Assembly: GCA_010405405.1 (NCBI GenBank)
Contig: MU004233.1
Coordinates: 127,067-191,066, forward strand
Origin: Microthyrium microscopicum
Taxonomy: Eukaryota > Ascomycota > Dothideomycetes > Microthyriales > Microthyriaceae
Reading direction: 5' to 3'
Length of the DNA stretch: 64,000 nucleotides
In this document: positions 1 to 12,283 of the stretch, piece by piece
Position numbering within the stretch: position 1 is the first letter of the stretch
How the letters are laid out: each line of letters starts with the position of its first letter
Notes under the pieces: model-generated
Database searches by the model: none
Told to the model about the DNA's origin: nothing
The model's input: the letters and a program-made list of their open reading frames with translations, nothing else
Program-made: the position numbers and the translations under genes

Positions 1-172
1 CCATTGATACGCCAACTTGTCTTGTCCCCTATTCGCCAACTTGATCCTTCAATCCCACGAGTGCATCCTCATCCCTCAACCTTGTCGCAACTGCCTTGAT
101 ATTAACCCCTAGCATCTGCCGATGCCTTCAAAGAAATGCCTCCAGGTTGAATGACCCGGCTCTTATATCACC

Positions 173-2119
173 ATGTGGTTCCTTATCCGTGTAGCTCTGG
201 CGGTAGTGACGAGCTTTGTCTCACTATCTTATGGTTCTCAAAGCGTCCTGTCTGCAGGAGATCATCATATTCCTCAAGCAGTAAGCACATAATCTCCAAC
301 AGGAACCCTGCGCAGGTATATTAACAAGCCAGTGTAACGCCATTGAACTGGCCATCAATGGCGATGTCTACCACCGCCGTACATCCGAGTACAATGACCA
401 GCAAAAGGATTACTGGCTACTGCAACAAGCAAAGGACTATTCGCCTCATTGCCGCGTCACTCCTCGGGATGCCAAGGATGTCAGCATTGCTCTGAAGCTT
501 TTTGGCAAACATCAGACTCCATTTGCTGTCAAGAGCGGTGGCCATAGCTTTCTCTCCGGGGCTTCCAATATCAACAATGGCATTACGCTCGACCTATCGC
601 GCCTAAATTCAATCAAGCTATCAGAAGACAAGCAAAGCGTTCGGCTGGGTCCCGGCGCTACCTGGAAGGAAGTCTACCAGGTCCTTGAACCACTTGGTCT
701 CACAGCACTTGGTAAGATTTCCCCATTTGGCATCTGAAATGTCTTGACAACATTCGATAAACGGGAAAAACGTCGTTTCATCATCGGAATCAATGGTAGC
801 GTTTCTAATCGAGTGCTATGGTTCCCACTGAGTACGATGAGCCCTCCATGGTTTCACCCCGAAAAGATATGATGGTTGTCTCGGGCGTGTTTGCTCTCAC
901 TGTAATAAAATACTGACAATGCCAGGTGCGCGAGCCGGTAGCGTGGGCGTAGGAGGATTCATTCTCGGTGGAGGATCAACATGGCTCTCGAATCGCCATG
1001 GATGGGCAGTAGACTCAGTACTGGAGTTTGAAGTCGTTGTCTACGGCAAGATCAAAACTGCATCAAGCACAGAGAACCCCGACCTATTCTGGGCTCTCAA
1101 AGGAGGCGGCAGCAACTTTGGCATCGTTACTGCCATCGCAATGGCCACTCATCCCCTTGGCGATCTTTATGTCTATGGTCAAAGCTGTCCCCAAGAATCA
1201 GTACCGCAAGGCCTTAAGGCGCTACAAAGCTTCACTGACGCCGGCTCAAACGATACTGGCTCTAGTGCAATAATGGGCGTCATGTTCACTCCGGGCCAGG
1301 AAGAACTCGCCGCAGCCATAACAGTTGTGAATATAGACAACGACCTGAATGCTGAAGGCTTGAAGTATTTTACGGACATACCGCAGTTTCATGCTGACAA
1401 CTTTACGATCAAGTTGACTGAACTCAGTGATCAAATGAGCCAGTATGCTGATCGAGAATATCGGAAGATCAAATTCTCGATTACTGTACATAACAACGCT
1501 ACTCTTCTTGGTCATTTATTTGAGGAATTGGAGAATTTGGTCCGCGATCATGATCTTGATGATATGCTTGGTAAGTTCATTTCGTCTCAAGTGGATTCTG
1601 AGAGCATGCCAACATAAAGTTCGTGATTTACGTATGACACCTCGGCCAGTCTATTACAGCTCTGGCTCCCATTTTGCCATTCTCATGCGTAAATCAATGA
1701 CAAATTTCCGCTAACATCGTACAGCCTTGGGCACTAGCTTCCAACCACTCACCAGATCGCATATCAGCAACCGCAACAATGCTCTCGGACTCTCTCACGT
1801 CACCTCTGGTCTAATGCTAGTCTCCTTTGAAATCTACTGGTCGGACGCCGCCAACTCCACCTACTTCGAAAAGCTCTCCAGAAATTTACATGACAAGCTC
1901 TGCGCTCGGGCAAGCGAGAAGCAAATGCTGCACAGATTTACATATCTGAACTATGCGGCAAGCTGGCAGGAACCGTTCAGTGGCTATGGAACAGAGAGTT
2001 TATGCAAGCTGAAGGATATACAGAAGCAACTGCAAAGGGATGAGGATCCCATGGGTTTGTTCTATGGGCTGATGAAAGTCGGGAAGATGTTGCCACATGA
2101 TGATGAGGTCTGTGGATAG
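173..2119 (+). CDS. FAD-linked oxidase, berberine-bridge (BBE) type, secreted
   Basis: Four exons (173..280, 333..711, 926..1570, 1725..2119) join in frame to about 508 aa, the usual size for this family. The N-terminus is a hydrophobic signal-like stretch (MWFLIRVALAVV). The PCMH-type FAD domain follows, with VKSGGHS, whose His is the family's covalent flavin attachment residue, then a glycine-rich FAD loop (VGVGGFILGGG) and WALKGGGSNFG. The C-terminal YLNYAASW matches the BBE tail. The second position used for bicovalent flavin in plant enzymes is not Cys here, so a single His link is inferred. Such enzymes oxidise alcohols, sugars or secondary metabolites using O2; the substrate is unknown. 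The 214-bp second intron is longer than the first (52 bp). All junctions are GT-AG. Confidence 0.88.
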
Positions 2120-2868
2120 TTTGCTCGGGGTATACCTGCGGCATACCACGACTGGACAATCGATAAGGCGCCATAGACGGTCACCACCATCGTAAATAGA
2201 GACTGACTATTGATTAGCTTAGTTCTTTTACCACAGTGCTAAAGCTAACATGCATCAAGCTACAGGTTTGAAGCTGCTGAGTTTGTGGGATAGTGGGCGT
2301 AGTCTGAAGAGAGTTGAAGCACATGGCACCGAAATGACATCTGCTATTCATGCGACCCTCCAGCTATGAAAGCGCGAACCGGAGTCGGGATGCTTGTGTA
2401 TCATTTTGATTGAATGGGAATTGTAGGGACGGACAAGCACGAGTCTAGCATCATTGTAATCGAGACTCAGCTAAGATTCCTCCGTGACAATGATCAACAA
2501 ACATCACTCGGTCATGTTCGATGCATTTGGGAGATATAAAAAGCACGACTTATGGAACCACACAGTCATATGAGACAGTCTGAAATACCTGCTTTTCCCG
2601 GCGCTTGAAGACGAATCAACTTTGACGAATCTACAGGAAACGTACACAATTACTATTCTACTATGGCGCCGGAGGTGGTAGCACGTCTCTACAGAGCGAA
2701 CGCCATCCATCGTGTAAATACTGATCTGCTACTACCAGGAGAGAATATGCAATTAGCCATCTTCCCTCCGGAAAATCAGGTGGCACTATGCAAACTGGAG
2801 GCTTCCTGCTGAATCAAAAAAAACTTTCTTCTCCGCGTACGCAATTCATGTTTTTCCTCCACATCATT
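2120..2868. other. Gene-free spacer between tail-to-tail genes
   Basis: No supported coding or RNA feature. It lies between the stop codons of the FAD oxidase (+) and the unknown gene (-), so it holds both 3' ends. Only short frames without recognisable content are present. Confidence 0.5.
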
Positions 2869-4126
2869 TCATAATTTCTCATACGCCGGCACACCAACTG
2901 ATGAGCTCTGTTTCTCTAGCTTCCTTTCTGCGTCCTGACGCCACTCAAGCCAGTATCCGGTTGCCACACGTTCTATCAAGTCTTTCTCAGCTTGTGACCA
3001 GGCAGTGGGTTTAAAGATACACCGAAACCCTTTTCGAGAAGGTAAACCTGGCACAAGGCGCCGGATCTCTGGACGCATAGGAAACTGGGCTTGTTCGACT
3101 ACCATGCGGGCAAGCCAGACTTTGTCCCATTCTTTCGGTTTGAAGAGAAACTCTCCTGAAAGTTGTTAGCATGATGTGACGAAAGAGCTCTATTATAGGC
3201 ATGCAGAACTGAAATGTATTGAGAGGATGATAAGGCATGGTGCAGTGGAGTGTTATCACACTTCATGCTCATTGCTGGCTATATCGCACTATGGCAGCGA
3301 GAGGATACCAATGGCACAAGCAGATGTTTCGGTATCAACGGAGGTGGTTTAGTGATGTGTGTTCGCACGGGACGAACTTACCAGTTGGTATATTATCTTT
3401 GACGTAATCACAAAAGATAAGCCAGTCTGGATGTTGCTCTTGGTTTTTCGTATCACAGTCAAGAGTCCATCTCAAGCCTTTGATATGTCCTCGATTCCTG
3501 AACATGGATTTGATCTCCCATTTTTTCTGTGTCTTACTATAGAAAAGGTAGTCTGGGGCACAAAGAGGTGCCCTCTTGGTTCGAAAGGAAGCTCGAACGA
3601 TCCTCTGGAAAAGACACTGGTCAATTGTAAGATCCATGCCGTACCTGTCCACATCGACTGGCCATCGGTGTTGCCAGGGGTAGCCATGAAACTCTGGGCC
3701 AGCCAAAATATGAGTTACTTGATGCCAATACGGATAGCTGGAGTGATTCTGTATAATCTGAAATAGGTCTTCGAATGTTTGAGGCTTGTCTACCCAGATG
3801 GGAACAGTATCGATCGAGTACTGGCACTTTCTGTTAAACGTTTTGGCAATAATACGGCCTGGGTAAACAAGTAGTCGTATCTGACCAGTATCTCGGCCGT
3901 CTTGAACTAGATGAGGTCCAGTTGGTTTTGTCAGCCAAGCTTGCCGCTGGATCGAGGTTTTATTCGACTTCTCATCCACAGCGAAATCGACGGACGTTGA
4001 TTCTTCAGACCGGATAAGTCGATCAGGTTCATAGTAGCCACTACATAAATCATTTGGCGTTCGCAGTAGCGCATCTGCCCAGCGGTTCGTAGAGCCTTCT
4101 TCAATTTTCTTTATCTTAGCGTTCAT
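2869..4126 (-). CDS. Conserved protein of unknown function (paralogue of the relic at 46.7-47.1 kb)
   Basis: Two exons (3382..4126 and 2869..3155) joined across a 226-bp GT-AG intron give about 343 aa. The first in-frame ATG is at 4126; the frame is open a little further up but without ATG. I recognise no named domain. Visible blocks are VPIWVDKPQTFEDL, GYPWQHRWPVDVD, then LFYSKTQKKWEIKSMF and GHIKGLRW. After the intron come EFLFKPKEWDKVW and a charged C-terminus. There is no signal peptide or membrane span. The same blocks reappear, broken, at 46696-47073, so this belongs to a repeated fungal family. Further upstream exons cannot be excluded. The gene call is fairly safe; the function is unknown. 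Confidence 0.72.
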
Positions 4127-5306
4127 TTTGCGGACCACGGTGTGGATCAAAGTTGCTCTGACAGGTGCTGAGTAGTATTTAGGTGACTATTCGTTTTGCG
4201 GAGACAAGCTGCTTGGAATGTGAGCAAATACTAGAAGTATTTGTACCCAGATGTTGCGGGTCTTGAAAAATTAGTATCAACTAAAGGTGGTAACCAAGAA
4301 CTTGGCAGACACACTTTGGTAGGTTTTGTATCAAGGTCCCGCTCACATCTACTAAGACGACATAACATAGTTATCCGGCTTGTAATTCCCCGTTGGCATT
4401 TGACGCAGTATCGTTTTTTTGTCAGATTCCAAAGGCATGTATCAGAATGATGAAGAATCGTAACCTTACTAGCTCTATCGCAAGTGATTTTCGATTGCTT
4501 CAGGCTCTCCCATCTGTTACCTACTAGACAGGTATCTCTCGGCCGACATATATAGAGTGCGACCACAGATAAGTGTACCGTATTGTGCAAATCGTATCCC
4601 GTTTAGGGACCGCCGAGATAGGAACCAATTTTGACATAATGTTGAAGCTTGGCAGTTCCCACGGAGTGCCGCAACGACATGGCGAGCCAAACGGCACGTT
4701 TCATCAACCCCGCTGGCCTCCACCATCGCTGTTTCGCAAAGGGTGCTATATCTTCCATTGCATTCGATAGAATGTCTGATTCTGTAACTCTCTTTATGGT
4801 GAATAAAGCACTCGAAAGCCGAGCGTGTCGTATGGGAGCCATCGAAGGCGAGGGGGGAAGACCAGGCATATCACTGCCATCTCAAGCAATAAATTTGATG
4901 CTGAATCGCGCGATCTGGATATTTTGGACCCGGAAACAAATCAAAAGCCCCGAACCATTGTAATAAACATGCTGTAATTCGCTATCAGCTACCAACCGTC
5001 CTGACTCCGAGTAGTGCGCATATATACTGAACTCCCTATCCCAAAGGTCCGATCGATTGCTCCATGAACCTGTTCCCAAACAGTAACCGTAACTATACAT
5101 TTCTGGAATATGTCGTGGGCAGCAAATTCCCAGGGATTGATCCATACGAATCGTCAAAGAAGAAATACCATCATGGTGACGCGGTATCGATGAAGTTGTG
5201 GTTTGTCGCGCTTCGCTTTAGGACATGCCCGAGTTTGACCTAGAATTCGAGGGCTTCTGCGACCTAAAAGCTTTCATCAGTGCTCGTCCATCCATATCGC
5301 GGCAAG
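4127..5306. other. Gene-free region upstream of the unknown gene
   Basis: Several 65-119 codon frames occur on both strands and overlap one another. None has recognisable motifs or convincing splice structure. The minus-strand frame 4882-5157 (91 aa) is the most protein-like but matches nothing I know. The stretch probably contains the promoter of the minus-strand gene ending at 2869. Confidence 0.4.
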
Positions 5307-5936
5307 TTATTGGACATACGAACTGCGAGACGTGCTACGTCCCTTGCTTTCAGCAGCAAGATTCCATGTATTCACTAACATTCTGCGTGCGTATGGTTAG
5401 CTAGGTGGCTTCGGGTGGGTAGCTGCCGCTTGACAGGATAAATGACGCGCTTCCATCAACTACGATGTCTCCCATCGCACTCTATAACGAGAAAATGCAC
5501 TGATTACCAGCGCATTCGATAAGAATCGGCGCTTCTTCGCATTTGGTGGGAATTAAAGCGCTCTGTTTAATAGAGTAGCCGATGTTAGCCACCGCAATTG
5601 ATGGGAGCGCGTCATTTATTTTCGTCGACTGGTTGCCAAAGTGGGGATTGGGGTTGCATGTGTACTTTTGTGTCGAGTCTTCGTAGTCCTCAGCCGATTT
5701 TCCCTTGACGCCAACTTTCATGCCCTCTTTGTTAAAGCTGATATTCTTCTTCTCCATGTGTTGGCGCCCGTGATGTGCAAGATCGTGGGTGTAGAGGTAG
5801 ATCTGCTCGTTTGTTAGGCACGTATTGACATGGGCAAGGCGCAGAAGTGGCGATTTACTTGATATCCGAACCATCCCAGGCCACCCACGACGGAAAAGAG
5901 GATGATGAGAGGGATGAGCGACAAAATGCCTGCCAT
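5307..5936 (-). CDS. Small conserved single-span membrane protein
   Basis: Three exons (5859..5936, 5666..5802, 5307..5382) give 96 aa in frame. The first exon is a hydrophobic anchor starting MAGILSLIPLIILFSVVGG. It is followed by IYLYTHDLAHHG, HMEKKNISF and KEGMKVGVK, and the last exon starts MLVNTWN. This matches the layout of a small ascomycete protein I recognise by pattern (anchor, then HMEKKN and a TQ-VLVN-WN tail), but no function is known to me. The start is fixed by the anchor. Intron 1 is 56 bp. Intron 2 is 283 bp because it contains an inverted-repeat element; reading straight through would falsely add about 60 residues. A CT-rich leader lies upstream on this strand. Confidence 0.75.
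5427..5634. mobile_element. MITE copy A, degenerate, inside intron 2 of the small membrane-protein gene
   Basis: Its outer arms are imperfect inverted repeats: GGATAAATGACGCGC on the left and GCGCGTCATTTATTTTCG on the right, with the inner pair CCATCAA / TTGATGG. The arms, the size (about 208 bp) and the AATTAAAGCGCT interior correspond to the four better copies at 37.8, 45.2, 48.4 and 57.0 kb. No target duplication can be read with confidence and the exact ends are uncertain by a few bases. It is the oldest-looking member in the window. Confidence 0.7.
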
Positions 5937-6756
5937 TGTATGTGATTTCGGAAGGAGTAGTTCGATTGAAGGTTTGCGATTAAGGGGCGCGCGGGGGCGA
6001 TAACGACGATGGGGTTATATGGGTGACGGCGACAAGAGAAGAAGATGAGGAGAAAGAGAGACTAGAAGAGAAAAGTGAAAATGAAAAGTAACTGGTGCTC
6101 GGCGTTGGCAAGAGAAGAGAAGGACATGTACGGATACGGAAGAGTGATGTTGTCTTGGTACAGTAGGACATGTGGCTCGTGGCTGAAGTTGGCAACAATG
6201 AAGAAAGCCGGCCCCCAAGCCCCTCAGCCCCTCGAGTATTACATCTTATGCACGAGTTAAGATCCGGTATCCATATCTCCTATACCAAGGCTATTATGCA
6301 TAAAGCGGGAGAAATCTACGTAAATCTACGCCGTATCCGCTGTAAAGGGGGCTTAGTCTTACACGTTAATTGATCACTAGCCCAATCAGGTCCTTTCACA
6401 TGCACTCAGCCTCGTGCTAACTTTTGGCTGCAGAAAGCGATAAGGCTGAAGCATTAAATCAATTCGCGGAAATATCATTCGTCAACTTCCAGTCATCACT
6501 AGAGCTTCATATAGCTTCGAAGCTGAGGATATCGGCGAATTCTACCATTCAAGATAAATCTTTGTCAATACGTCTTCGGATTGAGTCGCTAAATTCGATA
6601 TGTCATCAAGACATCTCAGTTCTCCATCACCCACAATTTTTACCGCCACTGGATACCATTATGTACAGGGGAATCGTCTTCCAAACCAAATAGCTGTCGT
6701 CGTCATCAACGTTCAAACCTCATAAAATAGCCTCCACAGTGCCCACAACTCTCTAC
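5937..6756. promoter_or_regulatory. Promoter/leader of the small membrane-protein gene plus spacer
   Basis: Positions about 5990-6130 are purine-rich on the + strand, and so CT-rich on the minus strand, directly upstream of the ATG at 5936. CT-rich leaders are common before well-expressed filamentous-fungal genes. The remainder to 6756 shows no supported gene; it holds the 3' side of the transcription-factor gene. Confidence 0.4.
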
Positions 6757-9117
6757 CTAGCAGCAAAGCTCGGTTCCAACCTTTTCTCTCCAGTTCTTGT
6801 CCGCGTACGATTTTACTTGTGTCTCGTTCATTCCATGTCCGACTCCGATGTAGATTAACCGAGCAAGTAGCCACTTCCGTTGCTCTTCTGGGAGGATTGG
6901 GACCTTCTTTATCACCCATAGTGGCCACGAAGCAAAGTATCCTCCTGTTGCTATTGTTGCTAAAAAGAGGTTAGTTGAAGCCAGAAAAGTTATGAGAAAA
7001 TCTGTAAACTCACATTTTTCATCTTCTATACTGGCGCCTGGGCGTGAGTAATAGTCAAATCCCAGCATATACGGCACAGTGGAGCAGAAATCATCAGCCA
7101 TCAACTGCATGATATACACCGCTTCCGTAAGCGCTCGCTGAAGGCTATCGGTCTGCGATGTGTTTGGGATTGCTTCAACGCAGTTCATCACTAGCGTCTG
7201 GCAGAAGATACGTCCAACGCGGTACTCGTTCATGACATTGGCAATATTCAAGTCCTGGTATGTGAAAATTGGACCGGGCCAGAATGGTGCTGTCATGACA
7301 TTCTTGGGTGGCTCTGTCACAATCTTTGCAATGTCGGCCTTCCAAATGTTGGGTAAGCTGTGAACCCAGGCTTCTAACCGGCGGTCGATGTCTTGGGCTT
7401 GTTCGATTATGCTTAGCATGTCCATGATCTTCTCCGGTGATGGTCTTCGCTCGAGGACTTCAGTTGCCCACCATTTCAGGTTAGGAAGATCCAGTGAGAT
7501 GAGAGTGAGACGGTTGGCGGCGTTCATTCCTATGTGCTCGTCGCATTTCCAGCCTTTGGCGTGGGGAAAGTCCTCGAGTGTGGCTCGCTTTTGAATTGCA
7601 GCAGTCAACTGTCAATTTGTTAGACTTGATCTGATTTTGAATTAGAAACAACGTACCATCACTGTCCTCACAGCTCGGAAGAGAGCCGCTGATCGCGGAT
7701 TACTGAATTGATCACTGCTTCTCAGCTTTACCAACGTCACTGCACCATTAATATGCCCAGTCCACTGCGTCTTCGCCTTCAAGTTCACAGTAATTTGCTA
7801 GCATCCAATTAGTTCAAATCCACATCAATAGATTCTGGTAAACTCACCTCATATAGCGAAAACAGCAAAATCGTCATCAACACCTCATCCGAAGTCGCCC
7901 TCAACGGATCCTGAATCGCCATGCCTAATTCCTGCAGTGCCCGTCCGTAGGCCTTCCGCGCCTCTTGCCTCAGCGCCTGACTCTTGTACGCATTACTCAT
8001 ACATCCCAAGCTCAGCGCATACGTCGCCTTGTGCAGCAGCGACGATGGGCCAGCCTCATCATACATGTCCGTCAACAGCTCTAAAAAGCCTCTCCGGCTA
8101 TCTGAATGGCGCTGCCAGAGTACATGTTTGCGAAAAAAATAGGGGATTGCGGTACTCTCGGATGGAATGCTGTTGCTGAGACTCCATGGGACTGTGCTGG
8201 CGTTAGGTGAAAAGCAGTACGGGTCGTAGGCCATCCGCGCGGCATTTTCGAGGCGCGCGGGCTGTACTATTGATTGAAGATCAAGGTAGGAAAAGTCGAC
8301 TGGAAGCGGGTTGTCTGGGTTGGGTGCTTTAATGAGAGCGGTGCTGTCTTTGGATGTCGTTATAACATGGCTGTAGGTTTCGAGAGTGTCGTCTGAGATG
8401 TCAGGTGGGCTACCGTATGAGTCGCTGCTGTCGCATGATGATGCTGGATCGAGGGATGGGAGTGTGTTTTTGTCGAAGATGAACCTGTCGAAGAAGTGTC
8501 GTTGGTCAATGGGAGTGAAGTTGGAGTCGGCACTGATGCTGCTAATGGCACTGCTCGTGTCGAACGTCAATGTGCTGGGATCAAAGGTCTGGACTTGCAC
8601 TTTGATCTTGGGTTGTTGGACTGTTACTTTCGGTGATACAGATGATGATGTAGTAGTTGATAGTGGCGATGTTGCTTTGCTTGCGGGGGATTTCCTAACT
8701 TTACGTTAGTGACTGCCAACGCATTCCCCGGGTTGATATCGTACTTGACTTTTGCTTTGTTGGACGACTTGGATTGCGATAAAGCTCTTTGCGCTTTTCG
8801 CTTCACTGCCATAGTCTCATTGCGAAAGATGAGATCGAACTCGTCCGGATAACCTGGACAAGTTCGATTTGATTTCTTACATTGCGTACAAGCTGGTTGA
8901 ACTTCGTCACACTGGACTAAGGTTAGCTCATGGTCTAACTATCCCAAGGTAGTGGATGAGGGGCGAGTCGAATCCATGAAAGTCGTGAAGATGTCCCAAT
9001 ACGTACTTTGATGCGTCGAGTCTTGCAGTTCTGGCATCCTCGACTTGGTTTTCCCTGGAATATCGTCAGTTACCAGATCTTCGCTAACACTCATTTTACA
9101 CTTACGCAGTAAACCAT
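6757..9117 (-). CDS. Zn2Cys6 fungal-type transcription factor
   Basis: Seven exons (9106..9117, 9007..9054, 8745..8911, 7848..8694, 7657..7797, 7014..7608, 6757..6959) give 670 aa. All junctions are GT-AG and in frame. The protein opens MVYCGKPSRGCQNCKTRR, then IKCDEVQPACTQCKKSNRTC, a complete six-cysteine binuclear zinc cluster. A basic patch and a Ser/Thr-rich linker follow. The rest is the fungal-specific regulatory region (SNPRSAALFRAVRT; later LASWP-like segments). Two introns interrupt the zinc cluster, one after the fourth codon, as is usual in this subgroup. The protein should bind DNA in the nucleus; no target is visible and no adjacent cluster hints at its role. Confidence 0.88.
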
Positions 9118-11007
9118 ATTTTCTAACTTTCGGACTTGTTGATGATATCAAGGAATAATTCAGATAGGTTTGTTCAAAACTGTTGACCATAAAGGGCAGT
9201 GAAGCCGTTGAAGAAGAAAAAAGAAACCGTGCGACTGTATACTATCCAGACTACAAGGCATATACTGTCATATGATTGCAACTTGTAAGCAACTAGCCAG
9301 TCGTTTACCATGAAACTTCCTTGAGACGTTCTTTCAGACTAACGGTCTCTGTATAAGACAAACCCACTGCAGAATGGAATGGCAAACACGAACAATGGTG
9401 CATCTTCTCCGCCACTTTTACGGCAGCACCCTAGGCTTAGGAACCCGCGTCCATTGTCTATGCATACAGTTCATGGGCAGCTTCCAGGGGCCTTGAAATT
9501 TGTCGCAACTTGTACCGTTTCGGGTATGGCGGCGTCTGAGACAGACAAACACGCGGGTGATTAGCCAGGGCTTGACAGCTACGGGAGGAGGCAGCCGAAC
9601 CCTTCACCAGAGGAATCTCTCCTACCGTTCAGAAAAGCCGATTTCAATTATAGATCTGAGTGGAGAGTCTAAATGATCCTTGAACAATCTACAGAAATAG
9701 GGCTTTCCGGGTAATGAAGCGATCGAATACGATTCCAAGGTTTAGCGACATGATGACCAGTTTTTAGGATTCTACAAAATACAAGTACAGCAGTGATCTG
9801 TAGCCAGGTGTCGGCGTGGCAATGATTGGGTCCCTTGGGTATAGAAACAATTAGCATTGTAGGTTTGGGAAAATAGTTTCAGGGAGAGTCGTTGCCACTC
9901 GTTATAAGGCCTCACGTTTACTTCTCTCCGCATTTGCAGTATTCCGGGGGAATCTCACGCCAGACTCAGCCTCCACGAGGCCTAGCTGCAACAAATATGT
10001 CAGGCACGTTCTAGCGGGGAATCGAAGGTTCGATGCATATTGATTGGCGCTTCCTCCTTATTATAGTACCTCGAGTACTAGGTTCAGAGAACAGTCACTA
10101 CCGCCTATCGGCGTGAGATTTAGGAGAGTCCAACCAGAAAGCAGTGCAATATTAAGCGAGAATCTAAACGTGTACTCGAGCTTTCAAAAATTTCTAGTAC
10201 AAGCTGTAGGCCATCTAAGATTGACTGTCCAGGTGCTTTGCTTACTGGTCGATTCTTGTGCCACACGTTGCAAAATTAAGAAAATCTGTGTGGGGAAACG
10301 TTGAATAGGGAATGTTTACAAAGCAAAATCAGTCTCAAGGATATGCTAAACGGTTTGGCAGATAGTTTGGATGCAAAGAGAATACAAATCAGCATATGAC
10401 ATGTGGAAAGGAAGCACGATTCTTCGCATGTACCTGCACGTTCTGGGATCGAGCAGCGGGTATGAAAACTCCTGGCCATGCAAGATGCAAGCAATAACGC
10501 AAGACGTGCTTCCGTAGTCCTGCAGTGCATGAAATGCAGAGTTATGTGATGATCATCCGATAAACATAATTTTCAGATGCTCTCTTTCTACGTCGATGGC
10601 AAAGACCATACACTTTAAGAAGAAAATAGCAAGCTACCATTGCATTCGAAGATGTTGAGATCAAAATGTCTTCTATGGGTAAAGAAGCCTTCGATATTGA
10701 ATCTAGTGGATAGCAGTTCTCGTGGAGAGTGGAGCAAGCCAATTATGTTGCTCAGGATGTTTTTATGTCGATCATAAATAAACTTCTATTGAGGCAGCCT
10801 GCAGATAAATATAAAGGATTAATGATAGGCAATAAAGAAAAGAGTTTCGCAATTCTTTGTAGGACGTAACATTCCACACAACTGGAATGTGCTACTGTGA
10901 CAACCACATTATTATCGTAAAACCTTTAGAACCATACTATAAAACGATCGATATAGTGGGCATCCTATAAAGATCATGTATTAAAGCTTCGTTTTAAATT
11001 CACTACA
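9118..11007. other. 1.9 kb divergent intergenic region
   Basis: This lies between the transcription-factor gene (-) and the membrane-protein gene (+), so it should carry both promoters. Frames of 60-86 codons on either strand lack motifs. No tRNA, repeat or MITE was recognised. The last 200 bp before 11008 are AT-rich with TATA-like runs near 10930-10980. Confidence 0.45.
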
Positions 11008-12283
11008 ATGGATATCACACCTCAGGACGACCAGTCGTTCAACTCGGATTTGACCAAATTTGCCCAATTGACGGTAGCGATCCTCGTCTTCTACGTTCTT
11101 TATCTTCCAGGATCTGTTTATGTGACTTATCGTCACGGATTGCGAGGCCTTCCTACGACGACATGGCTGATTGGTCTCGCCCTGATACGCATTATTGGCG
11201 CCGCGTGCTACATTGCTGCCGAAACTACAGACATTACCAACCCAAGCGAATTTGATGCCTTGTTCACCGTTGGAGCGGTAGGCAATATCGCTGGCATATT
11301 CTTCCTTCTGTTCTGTATATCAGGCCTGATTTTGCGTCCCCATGTCCACTTGTTACTGGTGAGTCGTCCACGATGAATCTAGCGAATAGTTGTCAAGAGC
11401 ATTATACGGCTCCCATAGCAGTCTATAGTTGCCATGTAGTGCGACAAGATATATTCTGCAGCGCACATTAGCTTTGGCAGGATAGCATAGTGACATTCTA
11501 CCATACTGACCACTTCCCAGGTAAGGCCACAAGTCGAGCCAAATACTGCCCTCCTACGATCTCTCTTCCATCTGTTTTCATGGATTGCGAAGATCCTAAC
11601 AGCAGGGGCATTCATCCTAGCCATTTTTGCAGCCGCTAAGCTAGGAATTGGCGCGAGCTATGATTTCCGCAGGGCTTTTGCGATTATTCTGCTGTTTGCC
11701 TGGCTGCACTACATCGCAATGACCTTACTACTCTGGCGGTAGGATATCCCCAGAAACATTCGATAGATTTTGATATTCCGATACAATACTGACACATCGC
11801 AGACAAATGCCAAATGTACTAGGATTTGATCGCGGCATCGTCAACACACTCACTCTCATATGGCCCATATTCTTCCTGCCAGTTCTATACTATCTGCTGG
11901 CAGCCTACTGGGAGAATTCACCAAACTTTACCATCCTAGAACCAAACGTCTACTTCCATGCCTTCCTCCTAACCGTTCCAGAATTCGTAATCGCTCTACT
12001 CCTACTAGCATGTCTCTCGCAGCTGCTAATCATGGGCTATGGCCCCATACCCGCTGAACTCACCGTCGAGCAAGCAGTCCGTCTTGGCTGGCCTGAAATC
12101 CGCGTCCTCTTACCTGCAGAGAAAGGCATCGTAGGCGGAGACGACATTCTGCCCGCACACCCGGTCCCTGTTCGCCCATTGCATAATGATGTTGATGACG
12201 ATGCTATTAGTGCCGATAGCATTCCCGTAGCTAGTCCCCAGCAGCATCGGGACCTTACGCCAACAATGCCACACCCGATATAG
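11008..12283 (+). CDS. Multi-span integral membrane protein, DUF7702-like
   Basis: Exons 11008..11358, 11521..11738 and 11803..12283 give 349 aa in frame. About seven hydrophobic segments are visible, including LTVAILVFYVLYLPG, IAGIFFLLFCISG, ILTAGAFILAIFAA, FAIILLFAWLHYI and FVIALLLLACLSQLL. A conserved-looking YRHGLRG loop follows the first span. The C-terminal 70 residues are hydrophilic and presumably cytosolic. The layout fits the fungal DUF7702 family of uncharacterised seven-span proteins; this assignment is by pattern only. The introns are 162 and 64 bp. Confidence 0.78.

Noticed and set aside
3359-3766. 135-codon plus-strand frame
   Set aside because: Antisense shadow of the supported two-exon gene on the minus strand.
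4882-5157. 91-codon minus-strand frame
   Set aside because: Somewhat protein-like, but no motif, no splice partners and no recognisable relative.
5482-5874. 130-codon minus-strand frame
   Set aside because: Its start lies in intron 1 and its last ~60 residues are intron 2 plus MITE sequence. The three-exon model is preferred.
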